Shown here: piece after piece, positions 37,405 to 48,416 of the stretch
Numbering within the stretch: the first letter of the stretch is position 1
Layout of the letters: every line of letters starts with the position of its first letter
Made by a program: the position numbers and the translations under genes
The notes under the pieces: generated by a model
Seen by the model: only the letters and a program-made list of their open reading frames with translations
Told to the model about the DNA's origin: nothing
Database searches by the model: none
NCBI GenBank assembly: GCA_001632435.1
Contig: KV424013.1
Location: forward strand, 57,705 to 121,704
Direction: 5' to 3'
Source of the DNA: Calocera cornea HHB12733
Taxonomy: Eukaryota > Basidiomycota > Dacrymycetes > Dacrymycetales > Dacrymycetaceae
Length of the DNA: 64,000 nt

Positions 37405-38050
37405 ACTTCGTGTGTTGGAGTGGGGGAGTGGGGAGCGGTGGTCACCTGGCCAGCTCGACCACTCGCCCCGAGGGCATTTAACATGACCCCTAGCCCCCTT
37501 CTCCTCGCCAGTGACGAGGCCAAGGCGCTGGAATCGTGCTATGATACTTTCATAATTGTATAACCAGGCGTGCTGGATGATGTTAGCGCACTGCTGGAGA
37601 GCGCTGGGCGGGATTGCTGGCTGAAAGGAGGGGGAAGAGGATGAACTCTTTGACATGCTTGGCGGGGTCGTGCGAGCTGTTATATCTGAGCTGCATCAGG
37701 AAAAAAAGAGGTTGCTGCAGCGCGCGGCCGAGGCGCTGCAGCATGGGAAGTGGGTGTCGCAACCCCCCAAGTCTGCCGCGCGCCAGACTTGGGCGGAAGC
37801 GTCAGGGTCGCGCCCAGACTCGGGCACCGCGCCGGACGCTTCTGGCGCTCAGGGTGCTGCGGGGGTGCCGCGAGTGCCTTATACGGCAATCACTGCCCCT
37901 CCTGCCAGATAGTGTAGCAGCGGCGGGCACCAGTAGTATAGATTGTATATTTATATAGAAATAGTAATCAAATTTCATTATAAATACAAATAATCGGCCC
38001 TACAGGCTACAATATTGCCTGCTGACAGTTGCGACTGACAGTTGCAACTG
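37405..38050. other. Intergenic region at the border of the accessory island
   Basis: Holds the promoter of stalk-TM gene B, a GC-rich block with a hairpin (37766-37793) and an AT-rich stretch (37918-37995) leading to the first octamer copies at 38023-38053. No gene supported. Confidence 0.5.
37766..37793. repeat. Perfect 10-bp-arm inverted repeat
   Basis: CCCAAGTCTG and CAGACTTGGG are separated by 8 bases (CCGCGCGC). It sits in a GC-rich block resembling, in composition only, the palindrome arrays at 47.5 and 53 kb. It could form a hairpin in DNA or RNA; no function is known. Confidence 0.6.
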
Positions 38051-39613
38051 TCAGTCATCATCCTCCTCATGGTCAAATGCACTGGAGGGAATCCGGCCAC
38101 CACGAGTTTGATCCAGGTCCTTGGATGTGACCCGAGCATGCGCACTGGTTCCACAGTTAGTTTCATTGCTGAATTGAACAAGGGTTGACTCACCAGGCTT
38201 GCTCAAACATCCAAACCTGAAGGGTTGCACTGGCATTGGCCTTCTTCGACTTGAACGAATGGAGCGTGGCCAGATGATCTTCATACCTCCATCTCTCAAT
38301 CGATCTCCAGTCTTTGGCCTCCAAAGTGCCGCTCTTCCACTCCTCCAAAGCCCATTCCACCTGGGTAAATGTCCTCAGAACATATCCGGTGGTGAGATGC
38401 CAACTGTCACTCACCGCCGCTGCTGCAATGGCAATAGTCTCAAACCGCACGGGATGGTATAACGCCTTCATAGCAATGCCCAATGCATCCTTGTCTCGGA
38501 ACCACACGCCATTGATCACCTCCGTAAGAGCTGGGGATCGGAATATGCGACTGGTTTGATCCGATGCATCCTGTCTCTCATCAGTGACAGTTTCGCTGAC
38601 AGTTTCGCTGACAGTTGACAACTTACTTGATAAATGAAAGCCATGCCGTCCAGCAAGTTCTCCACACCTTTGGAAATCACACTGGCTGAATTCTCAGCAT
38701 GGGAGTCCCGGCTGGAACGTAAGCTCTCGGTCCACAATGGTGTGATGTAGTGGCTTTTAACTGCTGCCCGCGCTGCCTCAACAATCCGGGTTCGGAATTT
38801 CGATGTGGTCTGGCTCAACTGCCCAAAGCACAGTCAGCAGGCTTTGTTTGTGGGCATGGATGACTTACGTAGGCCGAGTGGGTTGCCTTCAAGGGGATGT
38901 CCAGGCGTCGTTCTTTCTGCGCGGTCCGGAGGGCGTCCTGGATGAGCTCCCCCTTCTCTGCCCCTTCAGCATAAGGGTTTAAAGCCCCCAGGAGCCCCCA
39001 ATACACCTTCTTGGCCTCCCCCAACAGCGTCTGTTCGGCGGGCATATGGTTGCGGATGAGGGCTTTGCCAATAATGCGTTGAGGAGGGGTGGGAGAGGGA
39101 CTACGGCGGCGTTTGTGGCCGCTGACAGTTGGAACACTACGGCGAACTGTCAGCAGCCAGGCGTGCAGAGGTTCAGCTCCATACTCTGGGGGCGTCATCA
39201 CGTCAGAAGAGCTGGAGCTGGAGGCATGGGGGGGAGCTGGGAGGTGTGGGAGGTGTCAGTGTGATGTTGTGTCAGCGCTGACAGTACGTACCCACGAGTG
39301 CACTTGTGGCCGGCCGTCTGGGACTACGGTGCCGTGTAAGCTTGTGCTCCTGAAACATGTTAGCGTGATGTGGGAGTGGGAGGTTAGATGGTTACCCTGG
39401 AAATGCGCTGTGGATTGACTGGTGACACTTCCAGCTCGGTTTCAGATTCTTCCTGGTCTGGTGGACGAAAGTCCTGATCATTTGCAGAGTGAGTCTCAAC
39501 GTCACTGTCTTCTCTGTGGTTCAGAGACAATGCGGGCCTCCCCTGGCGGCTTGGTCCGCCGCCTCTGGCTGTCACTTGGCGTGCGGCGTCTGCTGACAGT
39601 TTGAGTGACAGTT
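38023..39613. repeat. Octamer TGACAGTT/AACTGTCA cluster A (11 exact copies)
   Basis: Exact copies start at 38023, 38036, 38046, 38402, 38585, 38597, 38609, 39123, 39145, 39594 and 39606. Several are spaced 12 bp apart with the longer unit TGACAGTTTCGC. Six of the eleven lie in introns of the DUF6532 gene, two in an exon and three at the stop codon or just downstream. Chance expectation for an octamer on both strands in 1.6 kb is well below one. Confidence 0.85.
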
Positions 39614-39704
39614 GGACAGACTGGCTGACAGACTCACCTGCTGTAGAGATACGGGTGCCATAGGCATGGGGACCCGTCTGGGGCCGATAGCGAGCGTTGT
39701 ACAT
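38051..39704 (-). CDS. DUF6532-domain protein, copy 1
   Basis: A multi-exon gene with a disordered, charged N-terminus (DFRPPDQEESETELE, KRRRSPSPTPPQ) and a C-terminal helical domain matching the basidiomycete DUF6532 family. Diagnostic blocks are FRSPALTEVINGVWFRDKDA, then ETIAIAAAAVEWALEEWKSG after splicing, and HLATLHSFKSKK. Predicted introns include 39593-39637, 38571-38626 and 38361-38414; all three contain the octamer. Another intron near 39285 starts GTACGTACTGTCAGCGCTGACA. The last exon ends in an acidic tail whose TGA overlaps an octamer copy. DUF6532 genes are numerous in Agaricomycetes and often lie near transposons; their function is unknown. The nearby Plavaka genes support a transposon-linked origin, by inference. 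Confidence 0.7.
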
Positions 39705-39973
39705 GATACAGACTAGAGTGGGCGTTGGGAGGGTTGGGGGGAATGGTTAGACTGGTTAAGTCAAAGGGGGGGAATGAGCCGTGATAACAGTCTGCGGCGG
39801 GATTCAGACGGGCCTTTATCTTCTGTCCGTCCGCAGGCGTCTGACAACAAACAATGGGCCTGTTGCACGTGAGAAAATGATATAGCTCGCCCGCCGGAAG
39901 CGGATTGCATTCATCAGGAACTGCACTTTATCTATCTATATGATATAGAAAAAGAACATCAAAATTAGATGAT

Positions 39974-39985
39974 TTAGGGTTAGGG
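39974..39985 (+). repeat. Interstitial telomere-like TTAGGG x2
   Basis: Two perfect TTAGGG units, the telomere repeat of most fungi, flanked by further partial units (GATTTAGGG ... TTTC). A matching C-rich copy occurs at 63557-63569 in opposite orientation. Two units can occur by chance. Confidence 0.6.
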
Positions 39986-40013
39986 TTTCTATATAGCAAA
40001 TATTTACCCAGAT

Positions 40014-40030
40014 AGTGCTAATTTAGCACT
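40014..40030. repeat. Palindrome AGTGCTAA-T-TTAGCACT
   Basis: A perfect 8-bp-arm palindrome about 160 bp beyond the Plavaka 1 stop codon. It might be part of the element's terminal region, but no partner inverted repeat at the other side was confirmed. Confidence 0.4.
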
Positions 40031-40193
40031 GGCGTACCATATGCATAAAAACCTACCATAGGGGAAAGGTAAGAAGAATGATATGAAATGTGTATCAATC
40101 AGATATCTATTATATGTTGAAGATGTCTGATTATAGTTTCCGCACCAAGCCTTGCTCCACTGCTTGGAAGTACAAAGTGGTGACATGGGTATT

Positions 40194-43100
40194 TCAGTAC
40201 ACTGACATATATGTGAGAAGATCAGCAAAGCAGTTCACATAGAACTTGCTGCATTCATCAAGTGCAGTTTGTGGGTTTGTGGCTGCATTGGCATGCCGAC
40301 CCCATGCGGGAACGAGGTGACAATTTCGGACCACAGAGTAGAGAGGAATAACATGACTTGCTGGTTCCTCCGTGCCGTGTATATGCTGAATGGAAACCTT
40401 GTACATGAGCAAGTCTGGTTCTGGGTGGTCTCTCATCTTAGTGTACCAGTGAACAAACAGGAGTGGTTCACTGAAGGCACTATTGGATGGGCAGTCATGG
40501 GCACGGAAGATGAGCCTTATGCGGCTGGCTTGCAGCCCTGCATCATACCATCACTGTTAGGCCTTTCTCCTATTTGCGTTATAGGCACATACGCACCCTG
40601 GAGCATATCCAGTCCAGCACACTCAGAATCCACATTTACCAGGACAGCATCGTATTGTGATTCTGATTGAAGCAGCTTCCTGGACCGTTTGCTGATTCCT
40701 TCACTGGATGCTGCAGCAGCACAGGGTGGCCTGGCTCGAAGAAGTCGCGCCCCATCTTTGCCAAACTGGTCATCCAGCTTGGGCAACTTCAGCCGGAAGT
40801 GGAACCAGATATCTAGCTTGTTGAACACTGGAGGCAGTTGAAACCCTGTGGGCACCCTGTGCAGCTCCTTGCCTTGACTGAGCTTATTGGCACTGTAGAG
40901 AAGCAGCCTTTCTCGCAGCCGGGGTAGTGAAAAGATCTTCGACGCTTCTTTGATACCCATTCCCTCAATATGTGGCTTGGATGTGAGCCAGTGCATTGGT
41001 GAGAGGGATGTAGATGTGGTTGTGCCGTGCTTCAGATCCACCCCTGTCCAAGACTTCAATCAAGCATCTGAATGCCTTAGCTGCTCCCGTACCTGCAACA
41101 GCCTCTTCTACTGCTATTTCTTCTCCCAAGTCCCCCAAGATGTCCTCATAAGAAGGGGAATCCGTGTCAGACATATCTTCTTCCTCTTCTGCACTTGGCC
41201 TTCCCAGCCTCCAGGCAAGATAGGAATTGAAGTTCGCAACCTTCTCTTGGAGGTCCAACCATGCAGTCATCTGAGTGAGGAAGTGCTTCTTGTTCGTCGC
41301 CTTATATGCCTCTTTTGCATATTCAATGTGGTATCTCTCTGGTGTTTCCGTGTTATAGTTGTCCGTTGTGCCCAGATATTCGATGTTTTTCTTCCAATGA
41401 CGCAAGTTATGTAATTTATGTGCTCGAAAATGCTGAAGTCCGCGGGAGCCGTTTCTGATGAACTCCCATCGATTCTGCACAAAAGCCACATTGGCATCTT
41501 CTAGATACTGCAGAGTGCGTGTACTGTGGCTTGTATATCTTGCCAGATGGATGAAATCGAGGTGTGCTCTTGCGGCTCGAGTAGCCTTTGGTGTCATACC
41601 TTCCGCACCAGCGGCACATGAGAGAATGATCCTTTCAAGAGCTCTGTGCTTTCTTCCTGTCCACTGGGAAACACCGCTGATGCCCTTCGGGAAAGCTTCC
41701 ATGCCGGGTAGATGTGGGACCCCTTTAGCCCGAATGTCCATCTCTATGCGCCCTACTGTGTCCATGACCCATTGGGCCGTGTGATCATAGAATCCCTTAT
41801 GAAGGCCATGCAAGACATCTTCCGTCAGGACGCTGCAGACATCGAAGGCGGGCAAATCGATCCAGAAGGGTGTCTCCACCCCGTTCAGACCAGATTTGGA
41901 GCAGATTTGCTGGAACCTATAAGGTGTTGCCATAGGGTTCTGCCGTCGTAATTCCTGTACCGTGGATAGTATCCATCGACCAGTCCGAGGAGGATGGGCC
42001 TCCACATCATCAAATTGTTGAACGGATGCCATGCAGGAAATGCAGCTATTGTTTGCCAGACAGGCAATCATTAGTTGTTCTTGAATGTCTGCGGACCAGG
42101 CTGCAATTCTTGACACCACGTTGAGTATTCTGCCGGATGAATCGACCATTTGACGGGGAATGTTCGCTAGAGGCACCAGTGGCTGTATAATGTGTCGCAT
42201 GCATTGATGCCACATTTTCTTCAAGAGCAGATTCTGCACAGTGCGGGCTTCCGACTTGCTGCTCCACAACCCTGTGAAACCCTCGGTGGGAATAAATGCA
42301 AGTAGTAGCCATGCCCGTCTATTGATCTTGCCACGTATCTCCTTCTTAATTGCCCCTGTGCTGATGTAGATGGGATGCACGGTCTTGTCTCCGGAGTGAT
42401 TGGTCAGGTGGGTCTTGTCAGAGCCGAAAATCAAAGGGATGAAGGTTGTGGTAGGGTGCAATGTGCTCTATATTTGCATTTCAGCGACTTGGGAGTCTTT
42501 GCCACGACCCCAACGCACCTGAACACGACAGCAGTAGTCTCCTGTAGGCATCTCATTGACTAGCCTTTCGGTCATGCTCTCATCCGTGTATTCAAAGTAT
42601 GGCTCCAAAATGAGATCGTCCTTGAAGGTGGGGCTGCCAAGGAGATACTCAAGGCATTCCACTGGGTCACGGTACAGGAGCTGCCTTGGTTGATCTGGTG
42701 CATTGTCGATGGAAATAGTGGCCTGTTTCCACTTTGGGCCTCCTGGAACCGCAGAGAGCTTGCGCTCCAATTGGGCAACATTTTGGAAGGACAAGGGCCG
42801 CTCCCTCACCTGCACATCCTCATGTTAGAATCTCATGCCCAGCACCCTCGAATGCCGCTCACATAGGCCAGCTTGAGAAAGCGATTTATGTCGCCTTTCG
42901 TCATTCTTGATGTCTTCAGGAAATGGGCAAGCTCCCATTCAGCTGCATTCTCGAAGCCCCCCAAAACATCGTTTGGGTCCTTCTCCAATTGCTTTATTTT
43001 GTCCCAGGCTGTGGGTGCATGTCCCGCAATTTTGGCGTGAAAGCTCTTCCCCAAGTAGGTTCGGTATGTTGCCGTGTCCTCGGTTGCTCGTGAAGGTGGG

Positions 43101-43462
43101 ACGCCTGGAAAGGGGCTACCGGAGGAATGGGCTGCTTGTGCCTGGGGGAAGCCGGGCTCTTCCGCATCTATTGCCATACCATCGAGGTCGGGGTCTTCTG
43201 CATCAAAAAGACTGCCTTCTGTGTCATCGGGCTCTTTGTATTCATCCCAACCAGTCATATCCATGTCCGATTCCGGATCAAGGGACCAGCCATCCAGACT
43301 GTCAAGCGTAAGTTGAGGTCCAGTGAGGTGGGCTGATTCCGCCAGCCATTGGCGGCATCGTTGAGCTCTTGCCAGGTGCACAGATATGCCGCGTTCCCCA
43401 GCAAACACATCAGTGCAATCTGGGTTGGGGCAATGCGATGTTCTCACAGCCTTTCTAGGCAT
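40194..43462 (-). CDS. Plavaka-type (CACTA superfamily) transposase, copy 1
   Basis: Transposase of the fungal Plavaka group. The N-terminus has a zinc-finger-like motif (CPNPDCTDVFAGERGISVHL ... C), then a disordered acidic region and the conserved block AEWELAHFLKTSRMT. After an intron (about 42812-42864) come LLYRDPVECLEYLLGSPTF and, after another intron, PLIFGSDKTHLTNHSGDK, the entry to the catalytic core. The core shows ISCMASVQQFDDVE, FWIDLPAFDV, EDVLHGLHKGFYDH and ETPERYHIEYAKEAYK. The C-terminus, joined across introns near 41000 and 40580, ends VVRNCHLVPAWGRHAN. Aligned by eye with copy 2 (60270-63260), the same blocks occur in the same order. No stop or frameshift is needed if these introns are accepted, so the gene may be intact. 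It lacks the octamer repeats that fill copy 2. Confidence 0.82.
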
Positions 43463-43869
43463 AGCAGAGAAGAAAATCCAGCTGAGAACCGGTCACAACG
43501 AGCGAAGTAGACAGGAACACAGATGATGATCATGAACAGTGTAGACGGGAGTTTTTCGGAAACAAATACAGTTCCTTCCGCAGGGTACATTGGGGGCTGT
43601 GCTGTAGAGCGCCTACTGCCCTCTGGCTATAGTATAAGAAGTGAAGGGGAAGGCTGAAGTGGCCGTTGGGCAACAACGCAAAGCCGGGACTACTCCTGCT
43701 TGCAGGCAGCCTGCTCAACCCAGCCATGGGTGCGTCAGAAGATCGCGAGCGTGTGTGCGGTAAGCTGGCCAAATCTGCAGAAGCTGCCGAAGAAATGCTG
43801 CACACAGGGACGCCTCCGCTTCCCGGGCAGAGAAATACGCCGCCAACGTCACTTCCAGAGAATTGGCGA

Positions 43870-45473
43870 CTACCACCGGGTCATGAATAAGGTTTCCTGA
43901 TAGCATATTAGCACTGGATGTTTCAGTCCCATACGGGAGGGGGACGTTTGGGGCGCACCTTGTTCATGGAAGAATGTGTCCGCCCTTCGGCATTCTTGCA
44001 GAAACTCTTTGGAATAATCTCCCAGTAAGACACGGATGTATGCAAGGCAGTAATCATCATCAAAGGCCTGGCCTGGCATCGAAGGCGGCTGGATCAAGTG
44101 TGACCCTGTGACAAGCTCGTAGACCTGGTGAAAGTTAACAACAGATGACCAAAACAGAGTACACGCTATCCTCACAACGTGCCCTAAGCTCCATTCATCC
44201 ACCAAGGAGTTCCAAGGTCCACCGAGTCTCACTTCGGGTGCGCGGGTGGCATTGCTTTGGACCATCTCGGTGTGCACACCCTCCTTCCAACTTGCTGTGC
44301 CCTCCAAGGTCAGTATGCAGTTGCAGAAGCCATGAACACTCTTACCTGAACCGAAGTCCGCAATACTAACAGCAGCATCTTCGATGTTCGGCACTAATAG
44401 TGCCTGGTCGGCCAGTATGGGTGCTTGAACCTTCTGTCCCTGAAGAACGACCTGCACAGGAAATGCGACGGTTGGTGGCTCCTCTGCAATCGACAACTCG
44501 ATCCAGCCCTCTTTGGTGAGCGCAATATCTGATATCTTGATCATGTCGGGGATCTGAACAAGAATGTTGTTGCCGCTCAGGTCTGCAGCCAGCGTGAGAA
44601 AACAAACACAGGGAGGTCTCAGAAGTGCGGACCTGTGTGAATAATCCCACATTCATCATGCAGATACACCAGGCCAAGCAGGATTTCCCGAATCGCTTTC
44701 TTCTTCCAAGAAAGCGGAAGGCTGTGCGCCATAACCATGCTGAGAGGCTGGGCGAGAAGCGGTGTGACGAGGCAAGAGTGACGGCCTAATACGGTTGGGA
44801 TCGAGAAATTCGACAGCAGTGTCAACACGTGGCAGTAGCCGGGGTGTCCAGGATTAGCCTCCTTGATCCTCCGGAGGAACGCTAGCTCGTTCCTAGCAAA
44901 CACAGATGAAGAGAACCCTGCGCACATGACTTTCATGGCGACGAATCGAGGGAAGTCGTGAGAGGGACTGAATTTTGGTCAGACTCTGGTGCACGATGAC
45001 AGAACCGGTGAGCGGGCGTACGATAGTGTTTTCATGAGGTAGACCGTTCCTGTCATGCCGGTACCAAGCTTCCTCACAACCATTTCCTGCACCTTCCGGG
45101 GGAGGAGATACACCGTGGCAGGCCGCAGCTCCGCATAATCGAAGACCCCTTCTTCCAGTTGGTGTTGTTTCAAAATGGTTGCTTGTTTGAGGATGCTGTC
45201 CTCTTCTGCATGTACATCGCGTAGGAAGAGAGGAACGGCTTCGTATTCTTCACCAGGAGATGGCAGGGACGGGCCATCGTTGGGGCTGGGCGTACGATAG
45301 AGTCCAGGTAATGTGCTCGGGGCCGGTGAGGAGTGGTCTTCATCTGACAGCCGTTGCCCATCCTCTTCACTGCTACTTCGTCCGTCCGGTAGCGCCCCTG
45401 TCGAGTCCCTTGGCTGCAGGCGCAGAGGTCGTGGAGAAAAGCGGTCGGTTAAGTACTGCCTGACAGCTTGCAT
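43870..45473 (-). CDS. Divergent SRPK-like serine/threonine kinase
   Basis: A kinase of about 430 residues in the accessory island. The glycine loop is LGTGMTGTVYL, followed across an intron by the ATP-binding lysine in FVAMKVM. Hydrophobic kinase lobes follow, then the catalytic loop DLSGNNILVQIP (His replaced in an HTD context after splicing) and the DFG motif in SIADFGS. The activation-segment block ATRAPEVRLGGPWNSLVDEW resembles SRPK kinases (RSPEV-LG-PW). The N-terminal 130 residues are disordered and acidic. Short introns occur near 44320, 44595, 44960 and 43920-43965. SRPK-like kinases are expanded in basidiomycete accessory DNA; a role in the island is not known. The start was set at the first true ATG (45473). 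Confidence 0.7.
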
Positions 45474-45726
45474 CTTAGAGAAGATGGTCGACCGAAAGGA
45501 AGAGGCGGAAGCAAGGTGTCCATAGCCACATGCTTCCAAATACTGGTGGCACGTGATTATTCCGGGGCGGGAATAGAGCCGTTAGGGGTAAGCGGAAGCA
45601 AATTCCAGGGCTGCGGTTTCACGGCCCCGCCTCCGGGCTCTCTGGGCTTCCTCTCCGCCAGATTGTGAAAGCGCCCTCCTCGCTGGCACTCAGATGCGCT
45701 GGAATTGGTGCTGCCGTCCCTCCTCC

Positions 45727-46788
45727 ATGCGTGACGACGATACTGTCTACTCCGGCATGGATGCTTCACCCAGCCCGCCCGCTCTTCCAGGCACAGGAGA
45801 AACTGCAGCTCTGCCGTTGGAGCCACCCGTCCGCGTCTACAACGAAGCCGAGTTGCTGGAGGCGCTGGAGAAATCAGCGACCGACGCACCCTCGATTCCT
45901 TTGGTTGGCCCAAACGGAGAACCTTTGCAGAAATACGCTGAGGATACATGGCGGGAGATGTATAGACGAGCAGGCCGCCCCTTTCCCGCCTACGCCCATC
46001 AATTGGCGCCCAGTAGTGCGCCAGAGATTCAGCAGTACCTGTCGGCACACCGCGTATACATCGATCCAGCGAACACCTTACCGAAAGGCACCGTCCCCGC
46101 TCCACAGTTGCTGGATAGCATAGTTCAGAGCACCGGCCGGCGGTTCGCATCGTACGGAATGCCCGAGATTGCTTTCCCCCCTGCCACTGCTGCTGCCTTG
46201 GGGTGGGCCATCAAAGATGCCAAGCCTGCGGCCCGGCCCGTCCTCGATCTTACCGACTCCTCCGCTGCGGACACGATGCTCCGTCCTTTCAAGAAGGCGG
46301 CGTTCCTGGCAACCCTCAACGGGCCTCCCCCTGTCTATGGCCCGCACCCCTTCCCAGGACCTGTGCCTGTAATACCCTTTGGCTATACGAGTGAGACCCC
46401 GGGAAAGAAGCCGCACTCCATGAAGAATCTGCCGGCATTTTTCGACGCAGTAAAGGCCAGCCTCCGCGACAGCCCGAGGGGACAAGTCCTAGCCAGCCTC
46501 TGTCTGGGTTACCGCCTCACGTGGCGCACCCTGAGCAACCGTTTTGGCGCGGTCGCCTCTCAGGCCTGGTGGGTCATGTACGCTTTCGAGTCGGACTACG
46601 GCAACGCGGCTCCCTACTTCTTCATGGGAACGCCCCTCGAGTACTCCTGCTCGGACGCTGCGAAGGTGGCTGCCTTTCTACTTCAAGCGGATGAGTGGTT
46701 GCGGACGCGCCCAACGAACCCAGATGGGAACAACGACGCGCCTGGCACCGTGACAGGATCTCCAGTGTATGAGCTGCTCATGAAGTAA
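45727..46788 (+). CDS. Orphan intronless protein of unknown function
   Basis: A 353-residue open frame (an in-frame ATG at 45694 would add 11 residues) divergent from the SRPK-like kinase. The N-terminus is Pro-rich and acidic. The middle has YAEDTWREMYRRAGRPF and PPPVYGPHPFPGPVPVIPF, and the C-terminal third is the most ordered part, with LASLCLGYRLTWRTLSNRF and QAWWVMYAFESDYGNAAPY. I do not recognise a family. The steady amino-acid composition and length argue that it is a real, probably lineage-restricted gene rather than a chance frame. No transmembrane segment or signal peptide is evident. Confidence 0.55.
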   Translation: MRDDDTVYSGMDASPSPPALPGTGETAALPLEPPVRVYNEAELLEALEKSATDAPSIPLVGPNGEPLQKYAEDTWREMYRRAGRPFPAYAHQLAPSSAPEIQQYLSAHRVYIDPANTLPKGTVPAPQLLDSIVQSTGRRFASYGMPEIAFPPATAAALGWAIKDAKPAARPVLDLTDSSAADTMLRPFKKAAFLATLNGPPPVYGPHPFPGPVPVIPFGYTSETPGKKPHSMKNLPAFFDAVKASLRDSPRGQVLASLCLGYRLTWRTLSNRFGAVASQAWWVMYAFESDYGNAAPYFFMGTPLEYSCSDAAKVAAFLLQADEWLRTRPTNPDGNNDAPGTVTGSPVYELLMK

Positions 46789-47468
46789 GCTGTTACACAT
46801 TTGGCTTTGCCCGAAGAATCTGACACATTCAGCCCTGCCGGCATGCATAAAGGCCAACGCAACACCGATACCAAGTCCCATTTCACTTACATTTGCCTCG
46901 CAGAAACGGGGCAACACCTCTCGTCGAAGCACGACGCAAAACCAGAAAGCTCGACGAGGCCCACGCCGCCGGTTCTGCCCGTGTTGCCTGTAGCCGGGCC
47001 CAGTAGCAGGCCTAACACGGCGTATTGAAGCCCGCAAACTGTCTCATTTTCATTCTATATGTCTTGCCTCCCTCCCTAAGCTCCAGAATGAATGAAGTTT
47101 TGAACGGCCCTGCCCTTATGTTTGAGCCCCCTCGGCCGCTTGTACGTGACCCAGCCTTCTGCAGCGCCAGAGGCCTTGCCCTCGCGGGCGCCTGGATCCC
47201 AGCCGCCAGGAAGGGTTCTGCCGCGGCCCCTTCCCCCCGCCCTGGTCAAAGCCACGTGCGCATCAAGGGGCAGACTCGGCCGCGGCGGGGGCCCTCGCCC
47301 CCACCAAAGCGGGCCCGAGGCGCTGCGGCCACCACGCCGCCGGCGGGCCCACTTCAGATATCTCAGCCGAGGGCGTTCACTACGCTTAGGCGGACGGCAA
47401 ACTCGGCTTGCAGCCATGGTTGAGCCTCCGCGAGGGGAGGCGGCTTGGCTGCGAAGGCGCAGACAATT
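46789..47468. other. GC-rich intergenic region before the first palindrome array
   Basis: Open frames on both strands are low-complexity (Pro, Arg, Gly) and lack domains. The last part (about 47400-47468) already carries the GAGGGGAGGCGGCTTGGCTGC spacer type seen between palindromes. Confidence 0.5.
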
Positions 47469-48101
47469 AGCTCCCGTGAGGGTCTGACCACTTGCACCGC
47501 AAGTGGTTCAACCCTCACGGGAGCTNNNNNNNNNNNNNNNNNNNNNNNNNNNNNNNNNNNNNNNNNNNNNNNNNNNNNNNNNNNNNNNNNNNNNNNNNNN
47601 NNNNNNNNNNNNNNNNNNNNNNNNNNNNNNNNNNNNNNNNNNNNNNNNNNNNNNNNNNNNNNNNNNNNNNNNNNNNNNNNNNNNNNNNNNNNNNNNNNNN
47701 NNNNNNNNNNNNNNNNNNNNNNNNNNNNNNNNNNNNNNNNNNNNNNNNNNNNNNNNNNNNNNNNNNNNNNNNNNNNNNNNNNNNNNNNNNNNNNNNNNNN
47801 NNNNNNNNNNNNNNNNNNNNNNNNNNNNNNNNNNNNNNNNNNNNNNNNNNNNNNNNNNNNNNNNNNNNNNNNNNNAATTAGCTCCCGTGAGGGTCTGACC
47901 ACTTGCACCGCAAGTGGTTCAACCCTCACGGGAGCTAACCTGCCCCCCGAGGGGAGGCGGCCTGGCTGCGGAGGCGCAGACAATTAGCTCCCGTGAGGGT
48001 CTGACCACTTGCACCGCAAGTGGTTCAACCCCACGGGAGCAATTAGCTCCCGTGAGGGTCTGACCACTTGCACCGCAAGTGGTTCAACCCTCACGGGAGC
48101 T
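47469..48101. repeat. Array of at least four long palindromes (array 1) interrupted by an assembly gap
   Basis: Units of about 57 bp at 47469-47525, 47880-47936, 47985-48040 and 48045-48101. Each has the form AGCTCCCGTGAGGGT ... CCACTTG - CACCG - CAAGTGG ... ACCCTCACGGGAGCT, so about 26-bp arms with a 5-base loop and a few mismatches. The third unit lacks one base. Most units are separated by a GC-rich spacer of up to about 48 bp. The array ends 316 bp upstream of the JmjC gene ATG. Confidence 0.9.
47526..47875. other. Assembly gap (350 N)
   Basis: A run of N inside palindrome array 1. It begins exactly at the end of one palindrome and stops just before the next, so the missing sequence is probably more copies of the same repeat. 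Confidence 0.95.
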
Positions 48102-48416
48102 AACCCGCCCCCCGAGGGGAGGCGGCTTGGCTGCAAAAGCCCAGACAGTTAGCCTCCGCGGGGCTGGGGTCGCTGGCAGGGTAGGGCCCACACCCTTGTG
48201 GAACTTAAAGACGCCGAGGTGCCGCTTTTCAAACCCCTCCCGGGGCTGGACACAGGTTCCGTTTGGGTTCTGCCTGTCAGAGGTGGCAGTGCTATTTGAT
48301 TCCGTGCCGAGGCAGAACCCACCCCAATCAAGGGAAGACCCCTTTGCTTCCTCCCACCATCTCACTACCGCCTTTCCCATTCACCTCGCTTAAAACCACG
48401 CATATATGCTGCGGCG
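48102..48416 (+). promoter_or_regulatory. Putative promoter of the JmjC gene
   Basis: A 315-bp interval between the palindrome array and the ATG at 48417. A weak TATA-like CATATATG lies at about 48400, near the start, so its role is doubtful. The region is pyrimidine-rich towards the ATG. Confidence 0.3.

Larger units (their letters stand above)
39705..40193. other. AT-rich intergenic stretch with telomere-like and palindromic sequence
   Basis: Lies between the DUF6532 gene start and the Plavaka 1 stop. It contains TTAGGGTTAGGG (39974-39985), a 17-bp palindrome (40014-40030) and AT-rich DNA. No gene was seen. Confidence 0.5.

Noticed and set aside
39123..39152. Two octamers near 39123-39152 as a further intron of the DUF6532 gene
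   Set aside because: The frame stays open and no good GT donor and AG acceptor pair surrounds them, so they are treated as coding.
40023..43918. Direct repeat TTAGCACTGG at 40023-40032 and 43909-43918 as ends of Plavaka element 1
   Set aside because: The right copy falls inside the last coding exon of the SRPK-like kinase, and the repeat is direct rather than inverted; ten bases is too short to rely on.
46801..47487. Overlapping Pro/Arg-rich frames before the palindrome array
   Set aside because: They follow from high GC content; all frames are similarly open and none shows protein-like order.
47469..48101. Palindrome array as a CRISPR-like repeat
   Set aside because: The genome is eukaryotic, spacers are themselves repeats rather than unique, and no cas genes exist here.
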